Source of the DNA: Desulfosporosinus sp. OT
GTDB taxonomy: Bacteria; Bacillota; Desulfitobacteriia; Desulfitobacteriales; Desulfitobacteriaceae
NCBI RefSeq assembly: GCF_000224515.1
Contig: NZ_AGAF01000043.1
Location: 1 to 60,525 of the forward strand
Direction of reading: 5' to 3'
DNA: 60,525 bases
Each line of letters opens with the position of its first letter. Within the stretch, counting starts at the first letter, position 1. Positions 45,298-53,579 of this stretch are shown here, piece by piece. The position numbers and the translations under genes are program-made. Below the pieces are notes generated by a model. That model searched no databases. It saw only the letters and a program-made list of their open reading frames with translations, and was not told where the DNA came from.

Positions 45298-46587
45298 TTA
45301 CACTAATTGTTTAGCGAATATTTTACCCATTCCCGCTTGTTCCACTTTGTCTTTGATTGCATCAACATCAGTACTGTAGAGGTTTTTCTCCTGCATTCTT
45401 TTAAAGTAGACTGAACCGGAGAACGTGTATTTCTTACCAAGACCCTCTTTAGTTTTGACCATCTCGTTAACGTGAGCAATAGCATCACCAATTGCTAACG
45501 TTTCGGGAATTACGACCAGGTCTTGACCTAACGCATAGCGAACTGCATTGCTGCCACCCAAGGCACCTGTGACAATAGCTTCTGTGTGTCCGACAAGTGG
45601 GCCAGCTTTTTCGCCGCCACAAAAGAGGTTGTCCACACCAAGGACATGTAAAGCGTTATCACGTGGTGACATAGCCATATAACGCATCGAGTTACCCATA
45701 TCTCCAGAATAGGGATCTTCATAACGAGCATTTTCAAAGCCCGGAATGGCCCGTAACATATCCAGCGGATAAAAAGGCGACATTAATTTGGCATGGCCCG
45801 TATCTAAAAGAATAATATTTTCATTGAATTCAGCTAAGGCATATTGTTGGCAAGCCTTTTTTGTCAGGGCCTCGCTACCTTTTTGTAGTTCTGCTGGAAT
45901 CGGAATAATTGCGACACCTGTTTCGTTTAACATTTTTTGAATCTCTTCACTCAAGGATTCTTTGAGAAGCTTACAAGATCCACTCATGGCACCGACAGTA
46001 CCGTCTGCTTTAGTTCCCATGAATTCCTGAACACCAGCTTTCGCTGCTAAACTAACACGACCGCCGTAACTGTGGCAACGTAAAACGCACATTCCGCAAC
46101 CATTACCATATTTATTGCACATAGCATACGGACCAGCAGTCCCAGTGGTATCTAGGAAAACATCCCCTGTTATGACTTCACCGGAATCAAGCACAACTTC
46201 TTTAATCTTACTGCCGTCCATCACTACGTCTTTGACACGGCTTTTTAACTTAATTGTCACGCCTTTAGTTTGGAGCATCTTTTTGATAGCAGGCTCAGTC
46301 TTAGCTATATCATATAAGTTAGCATGTTTGTGACCGGGGAAATTAATATTCGTATGACGGGCGACAACGGAATCAAGAATATGAAAAACATCCCCTAAAC
46401 CCATGGCAATTGCTTCTTCGGAAGCTGTAAACCGACCGTTATTACGCATAATACCACCGACTAACCCTGTACCTAATAACATTTCAGTTCTTTCAAGAAT
46501 TGTAACTTCTGCCCCCGCCTGTGTTGCTGCAACCGCTGCTCCAGTACCAGCCCATCCACCACCAACGATAACAACTTTTGGTGCCAT
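45298..46587 (-). CDS. TrmFO/GidA-like flavoprotein with Cys cluster (copy 2)
   Basis: The 429-aa paralogue of 27690-28973 has the FAD motif VVIVGGGWAGTGAAVAATQAG, the same four-Cys cluster CNKYGNGCGMCVLRC and NLFCGGEKAGPLVGHTEAIV near the C-terminus. Conservation of all four Cys in both copies supports a functional role. AGGAGG precedes the ATG. Upstream, a hairpin separates it from the PLP gene. Confidence 0.8.
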   Translation of the reverse strand: MAPKVVIVGGGWAGTGAAVAATQAGAEVTILERTEMLLGTGLVGGIMRNNGRFTASEEAIAMGLGDVFHILDSVVARHTNINFPGHKHANLYDIAKTEPAIKKMLQTKGVTIKLKSRVKDVVMDGSKIKEVVLDSGEVITGDVFLDTTGTAGPYAMCNKYGNGCGMCVLRCHSYGGRVSLAAKAGVQEFMGTKADGTVGAMSGSCKLLKESLSEEIQKMLNETGVAIIPIPAELQKGSEALTKKACQQYALAEFNENIILLDTGHAKLMSPFYPLDMLRAIPGFENARYEDPYSGDMGNSMRYMAMSPRDNALHVLGVDNLFCGGEKAGPLVGHTEAIVTGALGGSNAVRYALGQDLVVIPETLAIGDAIAHVNEMVKTKEGLGKKYTFSGSVYFKRMQEKNLYSTDVDAIKDKVEQAGMGKIFAKQLV

Positions 46588-46641
46588 GTTTTTAGCCTCC
46601 TATTTGTTAAAATAATAATTATGAAGCTTAGTTATTTTTCA

Positions 46642-46692
46642 CCCTTACCACAGTAGTATGGTGGTTTTAATTCACCATACTACTGGCAAGGG
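46642..46692 (-). promoter_or_regulatory. Intercistronic hairpin, operon 2
   Basis: CAGTAGTATGGTG pairs with CACCATACTACTG (13 bp); CCCTT and AAGGG extend it after a small internal loop. It occupies the same gap (PLP gene to flavoprotein gene) as the hairpin of operon 1, with unrelated sequence. Confidence 0.65.
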
Positions 46693-46727
46693 AAAATCTA
46701 CAACTTTTTTACCAAAACCGGATTGAC

Positions 46728-48191
46728 TTAGAGGATGCCTGCATATTTGCAAGTGATCTCAATTAAGCGCACAAGAGCTTGTACACCCCAACGGGTTGGG
46801 TATTCGAGAAGGTTTCCTTCCTCGTCAGTTGTGGCCAGGTCTGGAGAAATATAAATGTTACCGTCATAAGCAACGGTTGGAACAAGACCCATCGGTCCAA
46901 GTCCGGATTGGAAAATATTTGTGCCAGAATACATATCTTCAATAGAGAAGATGGGAATACCCATTTGACCGTTTTTCCAAGTTCCTTCGTAGTTGACTTC
47001 CACTGCTCTAGAGTTGTAAGACTTATTAATGATGATCCCATCCTGCAGTTTAGCGGGTAATTTGGCAAACTCTTCTTTAACTATTTTTTCCAGAGCGTCA
47101 ACGGAACCCGTGTAGACTTTGGGATTATCACGCAGAACTTTGAGCGCTTGAATCTGGGTAAGGAGTGCCTCTTTACCTGGATCGAAGCCAACAAACGCAG
47201 CTTTACCGTAGGAAGATGTCGTGCCATAACGATCACCGTGCATACCCATTGAACGACGGACAGCAACCATGTATTCTTCCTTACCAATGATTAAACCACT
47301 GGTTGCTGCACCGGCAGCTTTATCCATACTGTAGATGATGACATCAGCACCTGTTTTTCTGGGGTCGGAGCCAATAAAGGGGCATCCCCAAGCGTTATCT
47401 TGAACATAAGGGATTCCATATTTTTGGGCAATCTTGGCATATTCTTTTTGGAGGATCGGAGTGCCGTCAGCATCCTTTTCAGCGTAGCCATAGCCAGGGG
47501 TTTCATAAGCTAAAGAGGTAATACCTGTTAGCATAGTTTTATGAATATCGGCATGGAACTCAACAGCCTGGGTGGATTTCATAGCATCAACGCCGGTTAG
47601 AAGAACGCTAGGATGGTATTTGATCCCATGTACATCATATTTAGCGCCTTCTAATCGCACGACTACGGTATCCGTATTATTTTGACGTTTACCATAGAAA
47701 CCTAATTCACCAGGAGTGGTTCCTCGATCAGCAATAAGGTCTTTATAACGAGCTGGGTAAGGACGACCATAGCCGCCTTGATGGTGCCAGTGCTTTTCAT
47801 ATGGGGCTATGTATCTAGCCCGGTAAGTGTCGCCAACGCCTGCAATAGAAGGAGTGAATAAGCTGCCGAAAACTGCCCACAGACCTGCTTCACAGGTACT
47901 GGTGGAAGCAACATCATATTCATCACCATAAACGCCTTTAACAATTTCTCTGAGCTCATCCACTAATTTGGAAAGGGGAACGACTTCTTTCATGCCTTTT
48001 TCACTAGCTTCGACAATGTCTTTACGTAGTGGTGCCGGGCACCCTGAAACGCCACCGGTTAAACCGAACTTGCCCTTGACCTCAGGCGAGATACCAATTT
48101 CCTCGGCAGCCTTTTTGGCCTCTGCATAGATGTTAGGTATGTTCGCTTGTAGTTGTTTGTACATTTGAAATTTAAAATCTGGAGCTGTCAA
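46728..48191 (-). CDS. Fold-type I PLP-dependent enzyme (copy 2)
   Basis: The 487-aa protein is nearly the same as copy 1 (29142-30605): DVASTSTCEAGLWAVFGSLF, PYVQDNAWGCPFIGSD and DVIIYSMDKAAGAATSGLIIG with the probable Schiff-base Lys. The start MTAPDFKFQMYKQLQANIPN matches the start chosen for copy 1. It follows RidA and precedes the flavoprotein. The reaction type cannot be assigned from motifs alone. Confidence 0.82.
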   Translation of the reverse strand: MTAPDFKFQMYKQLQANIPNIYAEAKKAAEEIGISPEVKGKFGLTGGVSGCPAPLRKDIVEASEKGMKEVVPLSKLVDELREIVKGVYGDEYDVASTSTCEAGLWAVFGSLFTPSIAGVGDTYRARYIAPYEKHWHHQGGYGRPYPARYKDLIADRGTTPGELGFYGKRQNNTDTVVVRLEGAKYDVHGIKYHPSVLLTGVDAMKSTQAVEFHADIHKTMLTGITSLAYETPGYGYAEKDADGTPILQKEYAKIAQKYGIPYVQDNAWGCPFIGSDPRKTGADVIIYSMDKAAGAATSGLIIGKEEYMVAVRRSMGMHGDRYGTTSSYGKAAFVGFDPGKEALLTQIQALKVLRDNPKVYTGSVDALEKIVKEEFAKLPAKLQDGIIINKSYNSRAVEVNYEGTWKNGQMGIPIFSIEDMYSGTNIFQSGLGPMGLVPTVAYDGNIYISPDLATTDEEGNLLEYPTRWGVQALVRLIEITCKYAGIL

Positions 48192-48263
48192 TTGTTTTTC
48201 CCCCTTATTATATTTAATCTCATTTATTATAAAAATAGAATATAATATTCTATTTGAAAACTA

Positions 48264-48719
48264 TTACTTGAGCCTAACAATCATTTCTACTTCAACCGCG
48301 GCATCAATAGGCAGTTCATTGACACCTACAGCAGAGCGAGCATGCCGTCCAGCTTCACCAAAAACCTCTCCGATAAATTCGGAAGCACCATTGATTACTT
48401 TAGGCTGCTGGTTAAATCCAGGGGCACTGTTCACGAAACCGACTACTTTAACAATTCTTTCAATATTATCCAAGCTGCCAGCTAAACCTTTAATAGCACT
48501 CAAGCAGTTAATAGCGCACATCTTAGCGGCTTCGTAACCTTGACCTTCACTTATTTCAGCACCGAGTTTTCCTTTAAATTTAAGCTCGCCGGCAGCCAGT
48601 GGAATTTGACCGGATGTATAGATATACTTATCGACTTGGACAGCTGGAACATAGGCGGCTAACGGTTTTGGTGTTTCGGGTAATGTAATACCCATTTCTT
48701 TGAGCTTAGCTTCGAACAT
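48264..48719 (-). CDS. RidA family enamine/imine deaminase (copy 2)
   Basis: The 151-aa protein has KYIYTSGQIPLAAGELKFKG, CAINCLSAIKGLAGSLDNI and HARSAVGVNELPIDAAVEVE with the conserved Arg. Its start MFEAKLKEMGITLPETPKP fixes the start of copy 1. It is expected to clear enamines released by the PLP enzyme encoded next. Confidence 0.92.
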   Translation of the reverse strand: MFEAKLKEMGITLPETPKPLAAYVPAVQVDKYIYTSGQIPLAAGELKFKGKLGAEISEGQGYEAAKMCAINCLSAIKGLAGSLDNIERIVKVVGFVNSAPGFNQQPKVINGASEFIGEVFGEAGRHARSAVGVNELPIDAAVEVEMIVRLK

Positions 48720-48740
48720 TTGGCATCATCCCCATTTCTT

Positions 48741-49166
48741 TTATTTAAAATTAATTTCGGATTCCAGTTGCACACCCAACTCTATACCATCCACCCTATT
48801 CTCTGAAGCAATGACAATGTTCAGGTGATTAGGCAAATGAGTTTCGTCAAATCCAACAATTTGACCAACTGATTTACCTTGGACTGTTAGGGTATCACCC
48901 ACCACCAATACACCGCCTTTAGCGATTTCAACAAAACCTATGTAGGCAATCTTATTAACTTTGCTTCCAGGGCCAGCAGCCAATTCGTCGGTTATAATTA
49001 ACTCATGAACCTCATGTTTTTGCACTGCCCTAGAGATCATCGGGATCAATTCCAGTTCTCGCTTTTCTAACTTGCCCCTTAAAACAACAACCAGTTTACC
49101 GTGAATAGCAGTTTTGGCTGCATAGGGGTTTTCGCTAAAAAAACCTGCTTTATAAGGATCTACCAT
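48741..49166 (-). CDS. Operon-leading protein of unknown function (copy 2, 141 aa)
   Basis: It begins MVDPYKAGFFSENPYAAKTA and is collinear with copy 1 (31165-31590), including KLVVVLRGKLEKRELELIP and GFDETHLPNHLNIVIAS. AAGGAGG lies upstream. It is the first gene behind the promoter-operator module. No family assigned. Confidence 0.75.
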   Translation of the reverse strand: MVDPYKAGFFSENPYAAKTAIHGKLVVVLRGKLEKRELELIPMISRAVQKHEVHELIITDELAAGPGSKVNKIAYIGFVEIAKGGVLVVGDTLTVQGKSVGQIVGFDETHLPNHLNIVIASENRVDGIELGVQLESEINFK

Positions 49167-49181
49167 AGGTTCCTCCTTTCA

Positions 49182-49440
49182 ATTTCAGTTATTTCAATTT
49201 AGATCATTCTTTTATGATAACTAAACCCTCAATAAATTCAGTTATCATAATTAACCGCTCATCATAGATGAGCAACGATTAGCTAAAGTATATGCACTTT
49301 TATAGCATTGTACAATAGCTGATTTTCCAGTAAATTTCGTTATTTCAGTCTTTGAGTAACGTTAAGCACACATTTTCGATAAATTTCTTAGTTTATCTCT
49401 ATTTCTCCCAGCTTATCAAGAATAGTTACTATATTCTAAC
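49182..49440 (-). promoter_or_regulatory. Promoter-operator module of operon 2
   Basis: On the minus strand: TTGTAC (49315-49310), 17 bases, TATACT (49292-49287), 14 bases, operator CTCATCATAGATGAG (49272-49258), then an 11-bp inverted repeat AGTTATCATAA / TTATGATAACT (49250-49240, 49222-49212), and the ribosome site of the first gene. More than 100 bases upstream of the -35 are also conserved with the copies at 24.1 and 39.7 kb. Confidence 0.8.
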
Positions 49441-49545
49441 AATGATTTAATACCTTTCAATGCCTTGAAGCATTGCCGTTCAGCCTGATCGGGATTACGC
49501 AGCTTAAACGCTTTAACAAATTCACTCATGATCTTCGACCTACCC
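49436..49545 (-). pseudogene. Remnant of an HTH_12-FCD regulator gene
   Basis: The sequence matches the 3' end of the regulator gene at 39750-39870 (shared AATACCTTT-AA, GCATTGCCGTTCAGCCTGAT-like and TTAAACGCTTTAACAA-type stretches) but lacks the rest. It is followed by a hairpin like the one beyond the intact regulator, so an internal deletion removed most of the gene. This is a third, decayed regulator copy upstream of operon 2. Confidence 0.7.
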
Positions 49546-49583
49546 AATAATTTTTTAAAAAACGTACATCAACTAACTAAAAA

Positions 49584-49626
49584 GCAACGGAACTTTTTTC
49601 ATTTAAAAGTGCTGTTGCTTTTGTTT
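49584..49626. terminator. Hairpin homologous to 40729-40774
   Basis: GCAACGGAACTTTT pairs with AAAAGTGCTGTTGC with two mismatches or wobbles; TTTTGTTTC follows on the plus strand. Confidence 0.65.
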
Positions 49627-49732
49627 CTTTACATCTTTTTAAATTTTGCATCCCCTGAAGAACTTGAATATAGAATAATAGCCCATGGCTTCACCCCGGC
49701 GCTTAGCAGGAACGACATCGACCACTTAAGTA

Positions 49733-49963
49733 CTAATCGCGACAGGTACCACTGACCATCCGATGCCATGTAAAATTCTGATTAGGATAACCCACCAAAG
49801 TGAAGATTCCCATGATAAGTCCGACGGAAGCAACCGAACCACCCAGTTGCAAGACATAATCCTGGAGAGTAGACAAAAGGTAGTAGAAGCTGGCAAAGAC
49901 TAAAAAGCTTGTTAAGTCGACCAGAAGAAAGTCCCTTGTCCAAAGGCTGCTCTTTTCAAGCAT
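49733..49963 (-). pseudogene. Truncated MFS transporter (N-terminal fragment)
   Basis: The 76-aa frame begins MLEKSSLWTRDFLLVDLTSF and covers only the first one or two membrane segments of an MFS protein (FYYLLSTLQDYVLQLGGSVASVGLIMGIFTL). The homologous sequence stops before the conserved motif A loop. It sits just downstream of the flavoprotein gene at 49978. Confidence 0.7.
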
Positions 49964-49977
49964 ATATTCCCACCCTC

Positions 49978-51150
49978 TTAAAAAGTATGGAATTCTGAAA
50001 GGCTCCCTTTGGCGAATCGGTCTGGGTGCAATAAACTAAGGTCGATCCGCTCAGTTCTGCCCCTCAAAATTAAGTCTGCTATGATTTGACCGGTAGCAGG
50101 AGCATGCATAAATCCATGCCCGCTTAACCCGTTCGCCAAAAATAGTCCTTTTAATCCTGGTGCTTCTCCGATAATCGGATGAAAATCAGGCGTTTGTTCG
50201 CAAATTCCCGTATAGGTGCGCAACCATTTTATATCAATGGCTGAAGGGATTGTCTCCATTGCTGCCAGAAAAAAATCTTCAGCTCGAGATTTGTCAACCA
50301 CTTCTTCCAATCCAGGCCAGGTGTCTCTATCCGTTCCTCCCAATAATACCGCCTTACCGCTAACTTCCTGATGTAAATAAAAACCGGAGGCTAAATCCAC
50401 AATCGAGGGAGTAGCCTTGGGCACATCTCTCGGGTTGCTGCAGACGTAAACTTGGCGGCGGAAGGGCTGCACCGAAAGCGTAATCCCAGCCGTTGCAACT
50501 AACTGAGCGGCATAAGGGCCAGTGGCATTCACTATGAGTGGGCTCCAAAGCGTCCCTTGCCTCGTTTCAATGCCTTGAACATTATCTCCATTGTTGATAA
50601 TCTTCGTTGCTTCGCGGTCAAAATGAACAACAACTCCTTGGCGACGTACTGCTGCGTAAAGTGCTGCTAAAACGGCATACGGATCAGCATACGCATCCCA
50701 GGGGCACAAGGTTCCACCTAGAAAGCGACCTTTTTGAAGATACGGAAAAGCCTTCATCAGCTCCTCTTGTTTAAATAGCTTCATAGGTATGCCCTCTGCC
50801 TCAGCTTGTTCAGTTGTCAATTGCAGCTGATTCCACAATTCCTCATGAGCGGCCAGCATTAAATACCCCTTTTCCAGATACCAGCACGGGACTTCAAAGA
50901 CTGACTCGAAATTAAGGAAAAAATCTCTACTGAGAAGACTCAGGCGCCTCAGCAGAGGACTGCTAAATTGGTAGCGGATGCCGCCGGTGCATTTGCCAGT
51001 GGAACCTAGTCCCAGCATTTTCTCCTTTTCCAATACAGTTATCGACAGTTTAGGATTTGTCTCTAGGATGTGATAAGCAATGCTTAATCCTATAATACCG
51101 GCACCAAGGATTATGATATCTGACTTAAGCTGTTTACTCCTAATGTGCAT
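49978..51150 (-). CDS. FAD-dependent amino acid oxidase/dehydrogenase (DAO family)
   Basis: The 390-aa protein has a DAO fold: DIIILGAGIIGLSIAYHIL at residues 11-29, GLGSTGKCTGGIRYQFSSP, and the C-terminal GLFLANGLSGHGFMHAPATG. The family includes glycine/sarcosine oxidases and D-amino acid dehydrogenases; in an anaerobe an electron acceptor other than oxygen is expected. The gene lies upstream of the MFS remnant and downstream of the HAD gene. Nearness to operon 2 hints at amino-compound metabolism but no operator copy precedes it. Confidence 0.87.
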   Translation of the reverse strand: MHIRSKQLKSDIIILGAGIIGLSIAYHILETNPKLSITVLEKEKMLGLGSTGKCTGGIRYQFSSPLLRRLSLLSRDFFLNFESVFEVPCWYLEKGYLMLAAHEELWNQLQLTTEQAEAEGIPMKLFKQEELMKAFPYLQKGRFLGGTLCPWDAYADPYAVLAALYAAVRRQGVVVHFDREATKIINNGDNVQGIETRQGTLWSPLIVNATGPYAAQLVATAGITLSVQPFRRQVYVCSNPRDVPKATPSIVDLASGFYLHQEVSGKAVLLGGTDRDTWPGLEEVVDKSRAEDFFLAAMETIPSAIDIKWLRTYTGICEQTPDFHPIIGEAPGLKGLFLANGLSGHGFMHAPATGQIIADLILRGRTERIDLSLLHPDRFAKGSLSEFHTF

Positions 51151-51186
51151 TTGAGCTCCGACCTGCCCTTTCCTGCAACCTGATTA

Positions 51187-51843
51187 TTATGTTCTTAACA
51201 TTTGAATTAATTCCATTGGATAGTTCAGCAAGTACTTCGCACCGTTTGCTATTAATTCTTCCTTCGACCTGAAACCCCATAATGCCCCTACAGCAAAGGT
51301 TCCGGCACTATTTGCAGTTTTCATATCCACATCGGTATCGCCCACATAAACTAAGTTCTCTGGAATAATGCCCAATCTTTCACTGATTAGTAAGGCCCCA
51401 AAGGGGTTTGGTTTTCTAGGTATCTCAGCTCTAGATCCAATTACTAGTTCGAAATTCGACTTCGGTAATAAGGCCGTTACTATTCTTTCTGTTAGTTCAT
51501 GATCCTTATTCGAGAATACCGCTAATTTTAAATTGAATGACGCTAGTTCATCGAGTAGCTCTACAATGCTCTCATATGGTCGAGTCTTATTAAGACAATT
51601 TTTTCGATATTCCTCTATCATCGAACCGTAATACCTATTAATTAATTCTTCCTTTCGAGATGATTCAGGTAATGCTTCACGCACAAGATTTTTCACTCCA
51701 TTCCCAATGAAGTGCTTATAAGCTTGAAGATCATGAGCTGGAAAGCCGTATCTTTGAAGAACATTATTCATAGAATCAGCTATATCTTCAAGTGAATTGA
51801 CAAGTGTTCCATCAAGATCAAAAATAATCCCTCTAAACTTCAT
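51187..51843 (-). CDS. HAD hydrolase, phosphoglycolate-phosphatase-like
   Basis: The 218-aa protein has HAD motif I FDLDGTLVNSLEDIADSM (catalytic Asp pair), motif II LAVFSNKDH, a motif III Lys in PRKPNPFGALL and motif IV YVGDTDVDMKTA. The helical cap between motifs I and II is of the phosphoglycolate phosphatase/beta-phosphoglucomutase type. The natural substrate cannot be fixed. It lies 36 bases upstream of the DAO gene, same strand. Confidence 0.9.
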   Translation of the reverse strand: MKFRGIIFDLDGTLVNSLEDIADSMNNVLQRYGFPAHDLQAYKHFIGNGVKNLVREALPESSRKEELINRYYGSMIEEYRKNCLNKTRPYESIVELLDELASFNLKLAVFSNKDHELTERIVTALLPKSNFELVIGSRAEIPRKPNPFGALLISERLGIIPENLVYVGDTDVDMKTANSAGTFAVGALWGFRSKEELIANGAKYLLNYPMELIQMLRT

Positions 51844-52119
51844 GATGTCTTCCTTTCGTTAAATACCCTCACATTTTCTCTGTAATCATTCCACATCACT
51901 TCTTCATTTCCTCTTTAAATGCTGAAATAATTCCTAACAAAGCAAAAACAGCCCGACCCATCTGCCTGTTTAATCTTCTTTTCGGTCATTGACATTACCA
52001 AAAACCCGATGCTTAATTTAGCCTATGTCTTTTCGCTTACAAATTTTAGTAGTATTGTTAGGATTGAAATGACAAAAACTAAACATGTTAATGCGAAAGC
52101 TTGAGGAGGAGGTTACGAT

Positions 52120-52242
52120 ATGAGAATGATGAAAACAAGAAACAGTTTATTGAGCCCACGTTCGTTAGTCGTCCATGCAGTTGGTATAGGTGCAGCCGTT
52201 TGGCTTGGTAAGGCTTGGGGGAAAAATACTAAAGAAGATTAA
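52120..52242 (+). CDS. Small membrane-associated protein (40 aa)
   Basis: ATG 52120 follows GAGGAGGAGG. The product begins MRMMKTRNSLLSPRSLVVHA, has a short hydrophobic stretch (VVHAVGIGAAVWLGKAW) and a charged tail. A terminator follows at once (52249). Family not recognised. Confidence 0.65.
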   Translation: MRMMKTRNSLLSPRSLVVHAVGIGAAVWLGKAWGKNTKED

Positions 52243-52248
52243 GTAAAG

Positions 52249-52275
52249 AGCCGTCCGAAAGGACGGTTTTCTTTA
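52249..52275 (+). terminator. Rho-independent terminator
   Basis: AGCCGTCC-gaaa-GGACGGTT followed by TTCTTT, seven bases after the 40-aa gene. Confidence 0.88.
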
Positions 52276-52363
52276 TCTTTAAACAATAGCAAAAGAATGA
52301 CGCCCTTTTGGGGTCTGCCTCGAAGAAGAAGCAAAATTTCCAAATTAAATTGATAATTGCATT

Positions 52364-52410
52364 AAAAGACCACCCCACAGCAAGGGCGGCCTTTTCATCT
52401 TTTTCATGTA
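52364..52410 (+). repeat. Terminator-like repeat, copy 1
   Basis: GACCACCC-cacagcaa-GGGCGGCC followed by TTTTCATCTTTTTCATGT. The same loop and T-rich tail recur at 54657-54705, so this is a dispersed hairpin element rather than an ordinary terminator. Confidence 0.65.
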
Positions 52411-52514
52411 GTTTCTTCTCTATCTGTAAGATCCTATATTATTAGAATACAACAGAGTTCTAGAAATTCAATCATGATTATGTCAAGAATTCATTAAGAT
52501 TCAAAATAGATAAA

Positions 52515-52556
52515 AAAAAATCTCCTTTAGTATCGCGAACTATTAGGAGATTTTTT
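52515..52556. terminator. Bidirectional terminator-like hairpin
   Basis: AAAAAATCTCCT and AGGAGATTTTTT form a 12-bp stem with poly-A/poly-T arms on both sides. No gene directly borders it. Confidence 0.65.
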
Positions 52557-52781
52557 ACATATTAATCAGGACTAATCTAGTCTTGCCCAAAACGCTACAA
52601 GACTAGACCTTCTAAAAAGTCCCCTCCGAATTGCTGTCCCCGGAGGGGAAAAAGGAGCATATACACATGAAAAAGACAGAGCAAAGGGCTAAAAAATCCC
52701 TCTGCATATTATACCATGATAAATAACGTTATTGTTAGTTTCGCCATTTGGTAAGTTATAGGGGACAAGGAGATGTCCCTA

Positions 52782-52815
52782 ATGGCCGGCAAGCTAAAGA
52801 TTGAAATAGTTGATA
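52782..52815 (+). pseudogene. Truncated copy of the 63-aa gene at 59759
   Basis: After a ribosome site, ATG 52782 starts MAGKLKIEIVD, matching MTGKLKIEIVD of 59759-59950 at both protein and DNA level including part of the leader (GATGT-CCC-AATG). Homology ends after codon 11, where the terminator of the neighbouring SGNH gene begins. Confidence 0.7.
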
Positions 52816-52822
52816 TAAGTAT

Positions 52823-52850
52823 AAAAACTCCCCTCGCTAAGAGAGGAAAA
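52823..52850 (-). terminator. Terminator of the SGNH hydrolase gene
   Basis: On the minus strand CCTCTC-ttagc-GAGGGG (one mismatch) is followed by AGTTTTTAT. It lies directly after the stop at 52854. Confidence 0.75.
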
Positions 52851-52853
52851 GCA

Positions 52854-53579
52854 TCATTTGAATGTATCTATCACGTAAACTAATCGATTATACATGTAGC
52901 GTGACATTCGCTTATACCCTATGTCATTTGGATGAAGTCCATCCGACAACAATGCATCCAAAGTTTGATTCTTCGGAAATCTACTCCATACATCTAATAA
53001 GTTAGACCCAGTCTTAGCAGATACATTAATAATTGCTTTTCTGATACCCAAAAATAGAGATTCGTCGGAAGAAACCATAGGAGGTTCAACAATACAAAAT
53101 ATATCTGCGCTAGGAGCTTTGTCTTTAATGACATGGATGAGCCGTGTGTATTTTCTACTGAACTGATTTGGCGAGTAGAAATTTCGATCGTTTCTTCCAA
53201 CGCAAATAAATACAGCGTCTGTAGTACTTTCTATCTCTGTCGCTCTCTGTAAGCAATAATCAACAAGGGTTCCTGATGAAGCTTTGTTTTCCCATGCTAT
53301 GTTGTTTGAATAGGTTTTGGATAAAGATGTTGCAAGATTAAGATCCCATCCAGTTGTTAAGTGATTTGAAGCACCTTGACTAACAGCAATCGAGTCCCCA
53401 AGAATTACAGCATTTACTGTGCCTTTCTTTAACTTTTTGATACCTGTCAAGCTATGAGCTTTAGCAACTGCTGCAATGGTTGCAGTTTTCTGTGCTGCCT
53501 GAACTGTTTCTGGAGTACCAAAAATCACCATAGTAAACACCAGTGTTGCGGATAATAAATACATATCTAGCTTCTTCAT
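52854..53579 (-). CDS. Secreted SGNH/GDSL hydrolase
   Basis: The 241-aa protein begins with a signal peptide (MKKLDMYLLSATLVFTMVIF, cleavage probably after VQA). SGNH blocks are present: Ser in NAVILGDSIAVSQG, Gly in KASSGTLVDY, Asn in VFICVGRNDRNF and the Asp-His pair in LLSDGLHPNDIGY. Such enzymes hydrolyse esters, often acetyl groups on cell-wall or capsular glycans. ATG 53579, nine bases after AGGAG, is preferred over the GTG at 53585. Monocistronic with its own terminator. Confidence 0.9.
   Translation of the reverse strand: MKKLDMYLLSATLVFTMVIFGTPETVQAAQKTATIAAVAKAHSLTGIKKLKKGTVNAVILGDSIAVSQGASNHLTTGWDLNLATSLSKTYSNNIAWENKASSGTLVDYCLQRATEIESTTDAVFICVGRNDRNFYSPNQFSRKYTRLIHVIKDKAPSADIFCIVEPPMVSSDESLFLGIRKAIINVSAKTGSNLLDVWSRFPKNQTLDALLSDGLHPNDIGYKRMSRYMYNRLVYVIDTFK

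Larger units (their letters stand above)
52276..52781. other. Intergenic with hairpins, no clear gene
   Basis: The stretch holds the repeat at 52364, a strong AT-flanked hairpin at 52515-52556 and a CCCCTCC/GGAGGGG hairpin near 52621-52647. A 19-codon frame (MKKTEQRAKKSLCILYHDK) with a ribosome site starts near 52668; too short to call. Confidence 0.45.
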
